The notes below the pieces were generated by a model that did not search any database, was not told the origin of the DNA, and saw nothing but the letters and a program-made list of their open reading frames with translations. This document shows, in pieces, positions 1-6,484 of a DNA stretch of 12,629 nt. This DNA is from Desulfatirhabdium butyrativorans (GTDB lineage: Bacteria > Desulfobacterota > Desulfobacteria > Desulfobacterales > JAIFKL01). Numbering within the stretch: position 1 is the first letter of the stretch; the number at the start of each line of letters is the position of its first letter. The translations under genes and the position numbers were made by a program. The stretch is taken from NCBI GenBank assembly GCA_022736535.1, contig DZCT01000034.1:6376-19004 (forward strand). The letters run 5' to 3'.

Positions 1-142
1 CCTCCGGAGTGCCGAACTGAAAGTTCGGCAGCCTGTCAGCAGCAATCTTCCCGAACGGGATAAAAACGCTTTCACACCCTCCGGAGTGCCGAACTGAAAG
101 TTCGGCAGCCTGTCAGCAGCAATCTTCCCGAATGGGATAAAA
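1..142. repeat. 77-bp-period tandem duplication with hairpin
   Basis: A 65-bp unit occurs at 1-65 and again at 78-142 with a single difference (C56 versus T133). Twelve unrelated bases (66-77) separate the copies, so the period is 77. Each unit starts with CCTCCGGAGTGC and a 9-bp perfect hairpin (TGCCGAACT, loop GAA, AGTTCGGCA). Read on the minus strand, the other end of each unit encodes FYP(I/V)REDCC followed by a stop. In the right copy this is the real C-terminus of the cupin gene. The left copy is a stranded duplicate of that 3' end plus hairpin. The window edge hides whether more copies follow to the left. Confidence 0.9.
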
Positions 143-433
143 CACGTCAATGACATGGCAGTCGGTGATAGCAGTGCCGGTGTGTGCAGCATTCGGCGGA
201 ACAATGGCAACATCTCCGGAAACCATTGTCGCAGAAACACCGTCAACCGTCAGTTGATACTTTCCTTCTATCATGTTCACCACCTGTTCATGGGGGTGCG
301 AATGGGAGGGAACCGAAGAACCGGCTTTAATTTCCCAATAAGCAAATGTCAGATGCTCTGTATGGATAAAACGGGCATAATGTCCCGGAACAATTCTTCT
401 TTTTTCAAGATTTTTCAGGCTGAAAAATTTCAT
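113..433 (-). CDS. Small single-domain cupin (cupin_2) protein
   Basis: This 106-residue protein is one conserved beta-barrel cupin domain. Cupin motif 1 is visible at residues 38-57: Gly38, His44, His46, His48, Glu49 and Gly57, with the sequence HSHPHEQ. Motif 2 is at 73-84: GDVAIVPP followed by His84. These histidines and the acidic residue are the usual metal ligands. Small cupins of this type are isomerases, dioxygenases or sugar/auxiliary-binding proteins, and the sequence does not say which. The start chosen is the ATG at 433, because AGGAG lies about 9 nt upstream. An in-frame extension to 508 runs into a palindromic repeat and is rejected. The last codons and stop lie inside a tandem repeat unit. 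It is divergent from queH with no apparent link. Confidence 0.85.
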   Translation of the reverse strand: MKFFSLKNLEKRRIVPGHYARFIHTEHLTFAYWEIKAGSSVPSHSHPHEQVVNMIEGKYQLTVDGVSATMVSGDVAIVPPNAAHTGTAITDCHVIDVFYPIREDCC

Positions 434-483
434 GCACTTTCTCCTGTCCGAATCCATGTGATAAATGTCTCGCAAAGAGATTT

Positions 484-579
484 GTTTCTCGCAAAGGACG
501 CAAAGCACGCAGAGAACTTAAAGAATTATCTTTTATAAAAAAACTTTTCTTTGCGCCCTCTGCGTGCTTTGCGAGAAAC
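484..579. repeat. Interrupted palindrome, TTTCTCGCAAAG family
   Basis: Left arm 484-514 and right arm 558-579 are inverted copies: GTTTCTCGCAAAG at 484-496 pairs with 567-579, and GCACGCAGAG at 505-514 pairs with 558-567. The left arm carries an extra GACGCAAAG-type insertion of about 9 bp. The centre is A/T rich. A degenerate relative with the same words lies at 9402-9461. It sits directly upstream of the cupin start and could fold as a hairpin or cruciform. Confidence 0.85.
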
Positions 580-670
580 TTCCCTGCTTAATTTTTTATC
601 GTATTTGCAGAAATTTATATTCATTCATTAAATAAGCAGAAATTATCACATCTCAGACGGGAAAGCAAAT

Positions 671-711
671 GAATTGAGAAGTGAGAATTGAGAAGTGAAA
701 AGTGAGAATTG
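671..711. repeat. 14-bp tandem repeat GAATTGAGAAGTGA
   Basis: GAATTGAGAAGTGA occurs at 671-684 and 685-698, followed by a partial shuffled copy ending near 711. This purine-rich simple repeat has no coding role that I can see. Confidence 0.75.
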
Positions 712-770
712 TTTGTTTTTTCTTGACATCTGTTACTGCATAATGGCAGTATTTTTTTGTTCTCACGCTC

Positions 771-866
771 ACTCCGAAGTGCATCATCTTATAAAAACAG
801 GAGCGAAGCGAAATTTTTTGCGTGTCTGTTTGCGTGCGCGCTAAAATTTCATTTCAGCACTCCGGA
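771..866 (-). repeat. Modular CTCCGGAGTGC element, copy A
   Basis: This element of about 95 bp is bounded by inverted ends, CTCCGAAGTGC at 772-782 and GCACTCCGG at 857-865. Read on the minus strand it begins CCGGAGTGC, then a hairpin TGCTGAAAT, loop GAA, ATTTTAGC. It ends TCGCTTCGCTCC, a short spacer, TTTTATAAGATGATGCAC. The same two ends in the same order occur at 11731-11845 on the plus strand, while the middles differ. It ends 34 bp before the queH start codon, so it probably lies in the queH promoter or leader region. No coding capacity or transposase is seen, so it is either non-mobile or moved in trans. Confidence 0.8.
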
Positions 867-874
867 TGAAAAAA

Positions 875-896
875 AAACCTGAAACCTGCGAGGTTT
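875..896 (+). promoter_or_regulatory. Hairpin over the queH ribosome binding site
   Basis: AAACCT (882-887), loop GCG, AGGTTT (891-896) forms a 6-bp hairpin containing the only plausible ribosome binding site (GAGG, 890-893) of queH, three bases before its ATG. A second AAACCT at 875-880 offers an alternative 5' arm. It could limit translation initiation. It does not match the preQ1 riboswitch consensus that one might expect before a queuosine gene. Confidence 0.4.
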
Positions 897-899
897 AAA

Positions 900-1430
900 A
901 TGAAAATTCTGCTTCATATCTGCTGCGCGCCCTGTTTGATTTATCCGCTCAAAGAACTTCGCTCGGATAACTTTGAAATCATGGGATTTTTCTACAAACA
1001 CAATATCCACCCTTACACAGAATGTCTGAAACGGCAGGAGACCTTACAGCATTATGCGGAAATGACAAACCTTCGGGTGATTTATCAGGAGGGCTATGAA
1101 CCGGAAAATTTCATTCGGAATGTGGTTTTCAGAGAATCAAACCGATGCACCTACTGCTATTACGACCGGCTGAGAGCGACCGCGCGGCTTGCCGGACGGG
1201 GAAAATTCGATTTCTTTTCCACAACGCTTTTATACAGCAAATTTCAGAAACATGAGATGATAAAAGACATCGGGGAATCGCTGGGGAAAACAGTCGGCGT
1301 TCCTTTTCTTTACCGGGATTTCCGCATCGGCTGGAAACAGGGAATTGAAGAATCCAAAGAACTTGAACTCTACCGGCAACAGTACTGCGGCTGTATTTAC
1401 AGCGAAAAAGAACGCTTTCTGGGAAAATGA
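900..1430 (+). CDS. queH: Epoxyqueuosine reductase QueH
   Basis: This 176-residue protein is predicted to reduce epoxyqueuosine to queuosine in the wobble position of tRNAs, the last step of queuosine synthesis. It is the non-cobalamin alternative to QueG common in anaerobes. Family hallmarks are visible: ILLHICCAPC near the N-terminus (Cys9, Cys10), the NIHPYTECLKR stretch near residues 35-45, CTYCYYDRL around residues 83-91, and the C-terminal YCGCIYS. These cysteines are the expected iron-sulfur and iron ligands. The length is normal for a compact QueH. The ATG is preceded by GAGG, which is embedded in a small hairpin. It stands alone: no other queuosine genes are present, and its neighbours are a divergent cupin and a downstream protease gene separated by 401 bp. 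Confidence 0.93.
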   Translation: MKILLHICCAPCLIYPLKELRSDNFEIMGFFYKHNIHPYTECLKRQETLQHYAEMTNLRVIYQEGYEPENFIRNVVFRESNRCTYCYYDRLRATARLAGRGKFDFFSTTLLYSKFQKHEMIKDIGESLGKTVGVPFLYRDFRIGWKQGIEESKELELYRQQYCGCIYSEKERFLGK

Positions 1431-1488
1431 AAACAGCCATGCAGATTCGGAAACTGAGTTTTATACTGATCCGATTTCGATTTTTTGC

Positions 1489-1520
1489 CACAGACGCACA
1501 CAGACGGACACAGACAGGTA
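1489..1520. repeat. CACAGAC short tandem repeats
   Basis: CACAGACG, CACACAGACGG and ACACAGACAGG follow one another with a period of about 9-10 bp. This resembles the simple GCCACAGACACACACAG-type repeats common in repeat-rich environmental genomes. No coding role is evident. Confidence 0.6.
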
Positions 1521-1621
1521 TCCGAAAACGGAATGCGGCACTTATGCAGAAAAATATGCCGTAAAAAATCAAAAGTGGATCACTATAAAAAACTCAGTTT
1601 CCTGAGAGAGACAAACCCCTA

Positions 1622-1813
1622 ATACCGAATCTCTTTTGACTTTATATGATATTTTTTCCCGGAGGGGGTTTCCCGCAGAGATCACAGAGCGTGAAAAAAC
1701 CGCAGAGAACACAGAGAATTTTAAAAAAAACTCTGTGTTCTCCGTGGGCTTTTCCTCTCTGTGATCTCTGCGGGAAACAAAATGAGAGAATACTTTCAAT
1801 AGAGATTCGGTAT
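1622..1813. repeat. 192-bp nested palindromic element with 13-bp terminal inverted repeats
   Basis: Three nested inverted repeats share one centre. The outer pair is ATACCGAATCTCT at 1622-1634 against AGAGATTCGGTAT at 1801-1813 (13 of 13). The middle pair is 1668-1689 against 1757-1778, a perfect 22-bp match containing CCCGCAGAGATCACAGAG. The inner pair is GAGAACACAGAG at 1705-1716 against CTCTGTGTTCTC at 1731-1742. The middle and inner arms are themselves related (CGCAGAGANCACAGAG), so the element looks like a palindrome inserted in, or duplicated within, a palindrome. It ends 18 bp before the M48 start codon and encodes nothing convincing. Confidence 0.85.
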
Positions 1814-1831
1814 AAGCCCTATTTTAAAACT

Positions 1832-3691
1832 ATGTTTAACAACTTCATCTACTTCATTATCGCGCTTCTCATATACAGCACGCATCAGCCTTCTGAAATC
1901 TCAAACTTTACAGCGGGAGAATCACTTACGCTGTTTTGCTCGCTGATGCTCCTGTTCTTTTTGCTCAACCGGATACAGTTTTACAGATTGGAAAAACGGA
2001 TATCAAAAGAAAGCAGGGGCGCGCCGGGGTATAGCCGTTACTTCGATCATAAATTCAATTCCATAGTGACGCGGCATTTTATCTTTGCCCTTGCGCTCTT
2101 TGCCGTTGACATTCATGTGCTGAATCTGACTGCTTTTTTTTCCGGCATCGCTTTTTTCGCTGCCATGCCCACGCTTCAGGCATTGTTTTTTCTGGGACTT
2201 TTTGTTGCCCGCTTTGTCATCGTATGGGACTGCGCGCACAAGTCTTACGAAAAACTCTATGCTGCCGGTCTGTCAAAACGGTCCTACATCCTGTCCAATC
2301 TTTCTTTCTCCGTTCCGGTGCTGATGCCCTGGCTGCTGCTGTCCGGAGTTGCAGACATTATCAACGCGCTTCCCTTTGAGACGCCTAAGAAAATGCTCGC
2401 TTCTCCTGCCGGAGAGATCGCTTATTTCTTATTTTTTCTCTTAGGGCTTGCCATTGCAGGTCCCCTGCTGATTCAGAAATTCTGGCGATGCAGGCCCCTT
2501 GAAAGCGGATATATGCGAAGCCGGATCGAATCCCTCTGTAGGAGAGCGGAATTGGCTTATGCAAATATTCTTTACTGGCCCATATTCGGCGGGAAAATGA
2601 TAACCGCAGGGGTCATGGGACTGATCAGACAGTTTCGCTATATCCTGGTCACTGAGGCATTGCTCCAAGTTCTCAACATTGAAGAGATTGAGGCTGTGAT
2701 TGCCCATGAAATCGGACACATCAAAAAAAAACATCTGCTCTTTTACCTGTTTTTTATGGTCGGTTTCCTCATTTTTTTCTACACTGTTTTTGATCTGATT
2801 TTTTATGTCGTTGTTTACAGTGAACTGTTATTGCGATTCATCAGCCGCTCGGCAATGGATCATATTTCGATGAGTCCGAATATCTTCAGCCTGATCCTGA
2901 TTCTGATGTTTCTGCTCTATTTCCGCTATCTTTTCGGATACTTTATGAGAAACTTCGAGCGGCAGGCAGATATATATGTTTACAGCCTTTTTGAGAACGC
3001 CGAGCCGCTGATTTCCACTTTTGAGAAAATCACGGTGAACAGCGGTCAGCCTCCTGAAAAACCGAACTGGCATCATTTCAGTATCACGGAGCGGGTCGAA
3101 TATCTGAAAAAATGTGAGGCAGACAAGGATTGGATCACACGCCATGAACGGAAAGTCAATCGGAGTCTTGCCGCATATCTCGCGGGACTGCTGCTGATTG
3201 TCGGTGCGGGATATTATTCAGATTTTGCTGAAATCGGAAAGAAAACGGGGCTCGGGCTTCTGATCAGAACCGTTGAACGGGAAATAGAAGTCAATCCCGG
3301 AAACGCGGAACTTTACAGCATATTGGGAGATATTTTCTACGATACCGGAGATGATGCAAAGGCGGCAGAAGCATACAAAACCTTTCTGGAGATTTCGCCG
3401 GACGATGTCCGGATACTGAACAATCTGGCATGGCTGTATGCGACATGCGGGAACAGAAACCTGCGCAATCCGGAAAGAGCGATTGTTCTTGCCCTGAAAG
3501 CCGCGGAACTGACAGACGCGCCCTATATTTTGGACACGCTTGCCGAAAGCTATTATGTGAACGGGCAGTTTGACGCGGCGGTTTCCGCAGAAAAGCGTGC
3601 GCTCGAACAGATAAAAGACGGAGACCGGTCTTACTATGAGAGACAGTTGAAAAAATTTGCAGAAGCGGCAGGGAGAAAAAGTGAGAGGTGA
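1832..3691 (+). CDS. Membrane M48-family zinc metallopeptidase with C-terminal TPR repeats
   Basis: This 619-residue protein is predicted to be a multi-pass inner-membrane protease of the HtpX/Ste24 type. The catalytic HEIGH is at residues 292-296, and the downstream FERQAD supplies the third zinc ligand (Glu376) and the family Asp380. Hydrophobic segments lie near 1-17, 29-45, 80-130, 150-172, 192-216, 300-328, 350-372 and 442-466. About 120 residues of tetratricopeptide repeats follow (from roughly 485), for example AELYSILGDIFYDTGDDAKA and ILNNLAWLYA. TPRs bind proteins and may recruit substrates. The family is known to cleave misfolded membrane proteins; the substrate here is unknown. The start is the ATG at 1832. 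The open frame extends to 1646, but that part is translated from a palindromic repeat. No good Shine-Dalgarno precedes 1832, so the start is less certain than the product. Confidence 0.87.
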   Translation: MFNNFIYFIIALLIYSTHQPSEISNFTAGESLTLFCSLMLLFFLLNRIQFYRLEKRISKESRGAPGYSRYFDHKFNSIVTRHFIFALALFAVDIHVLNLTAFFSGIAFFAAMPTLQALFFLGLFVARFVIVWDCAHKSYEKLYAAGLSKRSYILSNLSFSVPVLMPWLLLSGVADIINALPFETPKKMLASPAGEIAYFLFFLLGLAIAGPLLIQKFWRCRPLESGYMRSRIESLCRRAELAYANILYWPIFGGKMITAGVMGLIRQFRYILVTEALLQVLNIEEIEAVIAHEIGHIKKKHLLFYLFFMVGFLIFFYTVFDLIFYVVVYSELLLRFISRSAMDHISMSPNIFSLILILMFLLYFRYLFGYFMRNFERQADIYVYSLFENAEPLISTFEKITVNSGQPPEKPNWHHFSITERVEYLKKCEADKDWITRHERKVNRSLAAYLAGLLLIVGAGYYSDFAEIGKKTGLGLLIRTVEREIEVNPGNAELYSILGDIFYDTGDDAKAAEAYKTFLEISPDDVRILNNLAWLYATCGNRNLRNPERAIVLALKAAELTDAPYILDTLAESYYVNGQFDAAVSAEKRALEQIKDGDRSYYERQLKKFAEAAGRKSER

Positions 3692-3695
3692 GGAT

Positions 3696-3826
3696 AATTT
3701 TGCCACGAATTTCACGAATTTCACGAATAAAGCACGAATAAAGCACGAATTTTTTTTTGTAAAACGGGTTTAAAACCCGTTTTACATTTCACTTTTTCTT
3801 CGTGTTTTCCCTTTCGTGGCAAAATT
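3696..3826. repeat. Large inverted repeat between convergent genes
   Basis: AATTTTGCCACGAA at 3696-3709 is perfectly inverted at 3813-3826. Inside the left arm are three TTTCACGAA-like 9-bp units and two TAAAGCACGAA 11-bp units. At the centre is the perfect 13-bp hairpin described separately (3759-3785). It starts four bases after the M48 stop codon and ends about 45 bp before the stop of the convergent dynamin gene, so it may serve as a bidirectional transcription boundary. The T-runs are not placed as in a textbook terminator. Confidence 0.8.
3759..3785. repeat. GTAAAACGGGTTT hairpin
   Basis: This is a perfect palindrome: GTAAAACGGGTTT, one central A, AAACCCGTTTTAC. An eight-T run precedes it on the plus strand. 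A sequence variant of the same hairpin (GTAAAGCGGGTTT) occurs at 7096-7122. It may slow or end transcription between the convergent genes. Confidence 0.8.
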
Positions 3827-3871
3827 CGTGTCCGTTCGTGGCGAAAATTTCAAACAGCAAACCCCTCTGTC

Positions 3872-6127
3872 TCACGAAAGCCCCTGCTCAACTTTCTGTT
3901 TTAATCCGTTGATGCTCCCGATGATTTCACCGAAAGCCGATTCCATTTTTTTCAGCACTTGGGCAATTTCCGCTTTATCGCCCTGCTTTTCACCGATCCG
4001 GACAGCCGCGTCTGAAAGGTCTGCCGCATAAAGCTGAAAGCGGTCTGTCAGAATATCGTACAGCACTTCAGACAGGGCGTCTGTCAGCTTGAACATATAC
4101 TGAAATTTGATGTTTTCCCTGTAATCTTTGAAATGAAACAGCAGCGCGCTTTCTGTTTCATCCTTGATCCGTGAGAGACCCTTTTTCAGCGCAGAAATTT
4201 CTCCATGATGCGGGTCCTGTGAATTGTGTTTCAGCAGTTTCTTGAAAAACCGCATGAAAGAATAAAGACCGAAACGCATGACCGCTTCGGTTCTGATCTT
4301 TGCGCTGTAACGCATGGAATTTGTTATATGCGGAAAACTCAGACCTTTTGATCGCTTCATCACTTCTGTATCCGGCAAATCAATGCCGCCCCTGCTGTCC
4401 GGAAGCGGCGGAATCCCGAAACTCTCCATTGCCCTGTTATATTCGCCGAGCGCGGCTTCAGCCATCACTTTATACGGATCGCTCAGGGATTGAAGCGTCT
4501 GAACGATCTTTTTCTCTTCTTCTCTCACAAAGCGGATAATTTCAGGATTGATATTTTCAGCGATAAAGCTGTCCAAAGCCTGCCGAAATTCCTGAAAAAC
4601 GCTGTACAGGACTTTGCTGAAATTCGAGGCGTTGACGCCGCTTTCATAAGCGCTGTATGAAACATTGTAATTTCTGATAAAGGCAAGCGTGTTCGGCAGA
4701 ATATTTCCCCGGTGCATATCAAAAAAACGGTCAATATCCGTCCTCAGTTCCTGTTTGATTTTTTTCACCGCACCCTCAAGCGAGTTTTGCGTCATCGCCT
4801 TTATCCGGCTCATATTCTGCTGATGGTTTTTGATTTTTCTGACAATTTCCGCAGCACCGTCCGCGTCTCTGTAAAGCATGTCTGTATTGATGCCGATGCG
4901 GCGGTTCATGCCCGAAGAGACCGCAAGAAGTCTGCCGATATGATTTTTAAAAACAAGCGCATAGCGTTCTTTTGTGATTTTATCTTTAAAATAGGACTCG
5001 AACCGGGCAGTTTCCCGGTCCGAAAATGCGGACAATTCAGTTTCCTGTTCCCATTGGCTCAGACGCTGCCGGTCTTTTGCCGACAGATGCGCTTTCCGGG
5101 ACCGGAAGAGATTCAGCAGCGCGGAGAAAGTATAAATTTCCGGATGGGGCTTTGTCAGTGAAAGCAGGGAAAGTTCGGCTGTCACCCTTTCAATCACTGC
5201 CTTGAGGTCGCTGAGGGATTCATGCTCGCTGAAATCGGCATTGAGGACAAACACCGTATTGTCCGTGATGCCCATCTTTCGGATCACAGACAGAAATCTG
5301 ATGTCCGCCTGCCGAAGCCCCATTCTGCTGCTGATCACATAAACAATCATATCCGTGCGGATCAGATAATCCTGAATCATTGCTAAATGCAGGGGATTCG
5401 GAGAATCGCTTCCCTGACAGTCCGCAATTTCAATGCTGCCGTCAATGTCGCGGGAGGCGATTTCCAACTGCATGTCTTTGAGCCATACTGCCAGCGAATC
5501 GTTTCCTGAAAATTCCTGATGCGCGGCAAAATCTCTGCCTTCATACTGAATCCGGCAATTCTCATTTGTAGCGACAATGTTTTTTACCTTTTCGTAGCCG
5601 CCTAAATACGATGCCAGCAGCACGCTGTTCATGTTGCGGCTGTCATTTGTCATCAGCATATCGCTGTCTGCATTCTCAAGCGCGTGTTGCAGTTCCGCAC
5701 GGTCTGCATCCTGTCGGATGTCAAAACCCCTGTCCGCGGATTTCCGTTTCAGCATGGGAAACAGCACCAGCGCCTGCGACATATCCGCATTCACTTCATC
5801 ATAAGATTTGAAACACAGATTTGCCCTGAGTGTTTCACCGCTCCGTATTTTGGTGACAATGGAAGTCACCACGCCCGCGCCCCGTCTGACATAATCGCCT
5901 TTGAACAGCGCGTTTGCAAAGGTGCTTTTCCCTGATTTTACGGATCCCGCAACAGCTACACGAATCACATCTTCCGACAAAGCGTTTTGAATATCGCGGC
6001 AGGTTTTTTCCCATCCCTCAAAAGAAGAATCATACATTTCCGGAAACTGTCTGACATCCGAAAAAAAGACGGACAGGCGCTCGCTGATCTGCAAGACTTC
6101 ATTTTTTAAAGAATTATATGTATCCAT
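3872..6127 (-). CDS. Bacterial dynamin-like large GTPase
   Basis: This 751-residue protein has an N-terminal GTPase domain and a long helical C-terminal region, typical of bacterial dynamin-like proteins that remodel or seal membranes. The P-loop is AGSVKSGKSTF (61-69), preceded by hydrophobic strand IRVAVA. Candidate switch-I threonine is in GAGVVTSIVTKI (about 84-93). The G3 motif is DCQGSD (Asp236, Gly239). Where N/TKxD is expected (G4) it has NADF (296-299), so the base-recognition motif is atypical. An amphipathic aromatic/basic stretch MRFGLYSFMRFFKKLLKH (617-634) is a candidate membrane-binding tip. The C-terminal 100 residues are helical, with coiled-coil character. Many bacterial dynamins occur in pairs, but only one is present here. 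The ATG at 6127 lacks a strong Shine-Dalgarno. It is divergent from the small gene at 6311. Confidence 0.85.
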   Translation of the reverse strand: MDTYNSLKNEVLQISERLSVFFSDVRQFPEMYDSSFEGWEKTCRDIQNALSEDVIRVAVAGSVKSGKSTFANALFKGDYVRRGAGVVTSIVTKIRSGETLRANLCFKSYDEVNADMSQALVLFPMLKRKSADRGFDIRQDADRAELQHALENADSDMLMTNDSRNMNSVLLASYLGGYEKVKNIVATNENCRIQYEGRDFAAHQEFSGNDSLAVWLKDMQLEIASRDIDGSIEIADCQGSDSPNPLHLAMIQDYLIRTDMIVYVISSRMGLRQADIRFLSVIRKMGITDNTVFVLNADFSEHESLSDLKAVIERVTAELSLLSLTKPHPEIYTFSALLNLFRSRKAHLSAKDRQRLSQWEQETELSAFSDRETARFESYFKDKITKERYALVFKNHIGRLLAVSSGMNRRIGINTDMLYRDADGAAEIVRKIKNHQQNMSRIKAMTQNSLEGAVKKIKQELRTDIDRFFDMHRGNILPNTLAFIRNYNVSYSAYESGVNASNFSKVLYSVFQEFRQALDSFIAENINPEIIRFVREEEKKIVQTLQSLSDPYKVMAEAALGEYNRAMESFGIPPLPDSRGGIDLPDTEVMKRSKGLSFPHITNSMRYSAKIRTEAVMRFGLYSFMRFFKKLLKHNSQDPHHGEISALKKGLSRIKDETESALLFHFKDYRENIKFQYMFKLTDALSEVLYDILTDRFQLYAADLSDAAVRIGEKQGDKAEIAQVLKKMESAFGEIIGSINGLKQKVEQGLS

Positions 6128-6182
6128 TATCAGTCTTATTTCTGCTTTTCTGTTTTTTGAAAGCTTTTGTCAGGCAGAATGC

Positions 6183-6211
6183 TTGTTAAATTTAAGGTTT
6201 TATGATATAGA
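6183..6211 (+). promoter_or_regulatory. Putative sigma70-type promoter for the four-cysteine gene
   Basis: TTGTTA (6183-6188), a 17-bp spacer and TATAGA (6206-6211) lie in A/T-rich DNA in the 183-bp gap between the divergent dynamin and small genes. It points toward the small gene, with about 90 bp of leader. The call rests on pattern match only. Confidence 0.45.
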
Positions 6212-6310
6212 TATAGAAACAGATATTTTGTATTCATTTGAAAAGACCCGACGGACAGGATCGCCCGGCGCAGGAAATGAATCTGAAATTATGAAGGGAA
6301 ACAAAGGTTT

Positions 6311-6484
6311 ATGTCGGAAAAACATCCTGAATGCCCATTGTATAATCCTTTAAACTGCAAAGAATATTATAATCCCAAACTTTGCGCCTTTGTCAGAAAA
6401 GACAGACTCTGCCTTAAAAAAAGGAAACCCAAATCCAAAATGAAAGAAGAAGAAAAGCTTCAGGAAAAAGGGATAGAGATATAA
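6311..6484 (+). CDS. Small four-cysteine conserved hypothetical protein
   Basis: The 57-residue protein begins MSEKHPECPLYNPLNCKEYY and continues NPKLCAFVRKDRLCLKK, followed by a Lys/Glu-rich tail. The four cysteines (Cys8, Cys16, Cys25, Cys34) have nearly even spacing of 7-8 residues between successive cysteines, suggesting a small metal-binding or iron-sulfur fold. The pattern CPLY-x4-C-x8-C-x8-C resembles small hypothetical proteins I associate with sulfate-reducing Desulfobacterota, but I cannot name a family. AAAGG lies just upstream of the ATG, with a GAAGGG further up. Its stop codon directly abuts the stop codon of the convergent algH gene. No function can be assigned; the coding call itself rests on composition, the cysteine pattern and context. 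Confidence 0.68.
   Translation: MSEKHPECPLYNPLNCKEYYNPKLCAFVRKDRLCLKKRKPKSKMKEEEKLQEKGIEI

Larger units (their letters stand above)
434..899. other. Gene-free gap filled with three repeat structures
   Basis: The 466 bp between the divergent cupin and queH genes hold an interrupted palindrome (484-579), a short AATTGAGAAGTGA tandem repeat (671-711), a modular CTCCGGAGTGC element (771-866) and a small hairpin over the queH ribosome binding site (875-896). I see no open reading frame of its own here. A TTGACA at 723-728 has no convincing -10 partner. Confidence 0.7.
1431..1831. other. Gene-free gap between queH and the M48 gene
   Basis: It contains an ACAGACGCAC-type tandem repeat around 1489-1520 and a nested palindromic element at 1622-1813. 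Reading frames crossing it are compositional shadows of the repeats. No clear promoter or rho-independent terminator was found. Confidence 0.65.

Noticed and set aside
434..508. Upstream start for the cupin
   Set aside because: The extension overlaps a palindromic repeat, while the ATG at 433 has AGGAG and starts the conserved domain.
671..711. CRISPR-like array
   Set aside because: The 14-bp units are directly adjacent with no spacers; no other direct-repeat array with unique spacers was seen, and no cas gene is present.
723..756. TTGACA promoter for queH
   Set aside because: TTGACA at 723-728 has no -10 hexamer at 16-18 bp; the best A/T-rich stretch is too far downstream.
870..899. preQ1 riboswitch before queH
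   Set aside because: The A-rich stretch and hairpin are suggestive, but the order and sequence of stem, loop and tail do not fit the preQ1-I consensus.
1646..1831. 62-residue N-terminal extension of the M48 protein
   Set aside because: It is translated from the nested CGCAGAGA palindrome and contains no family sequence; the membrane protein begins naturally at the ATG at 1832.
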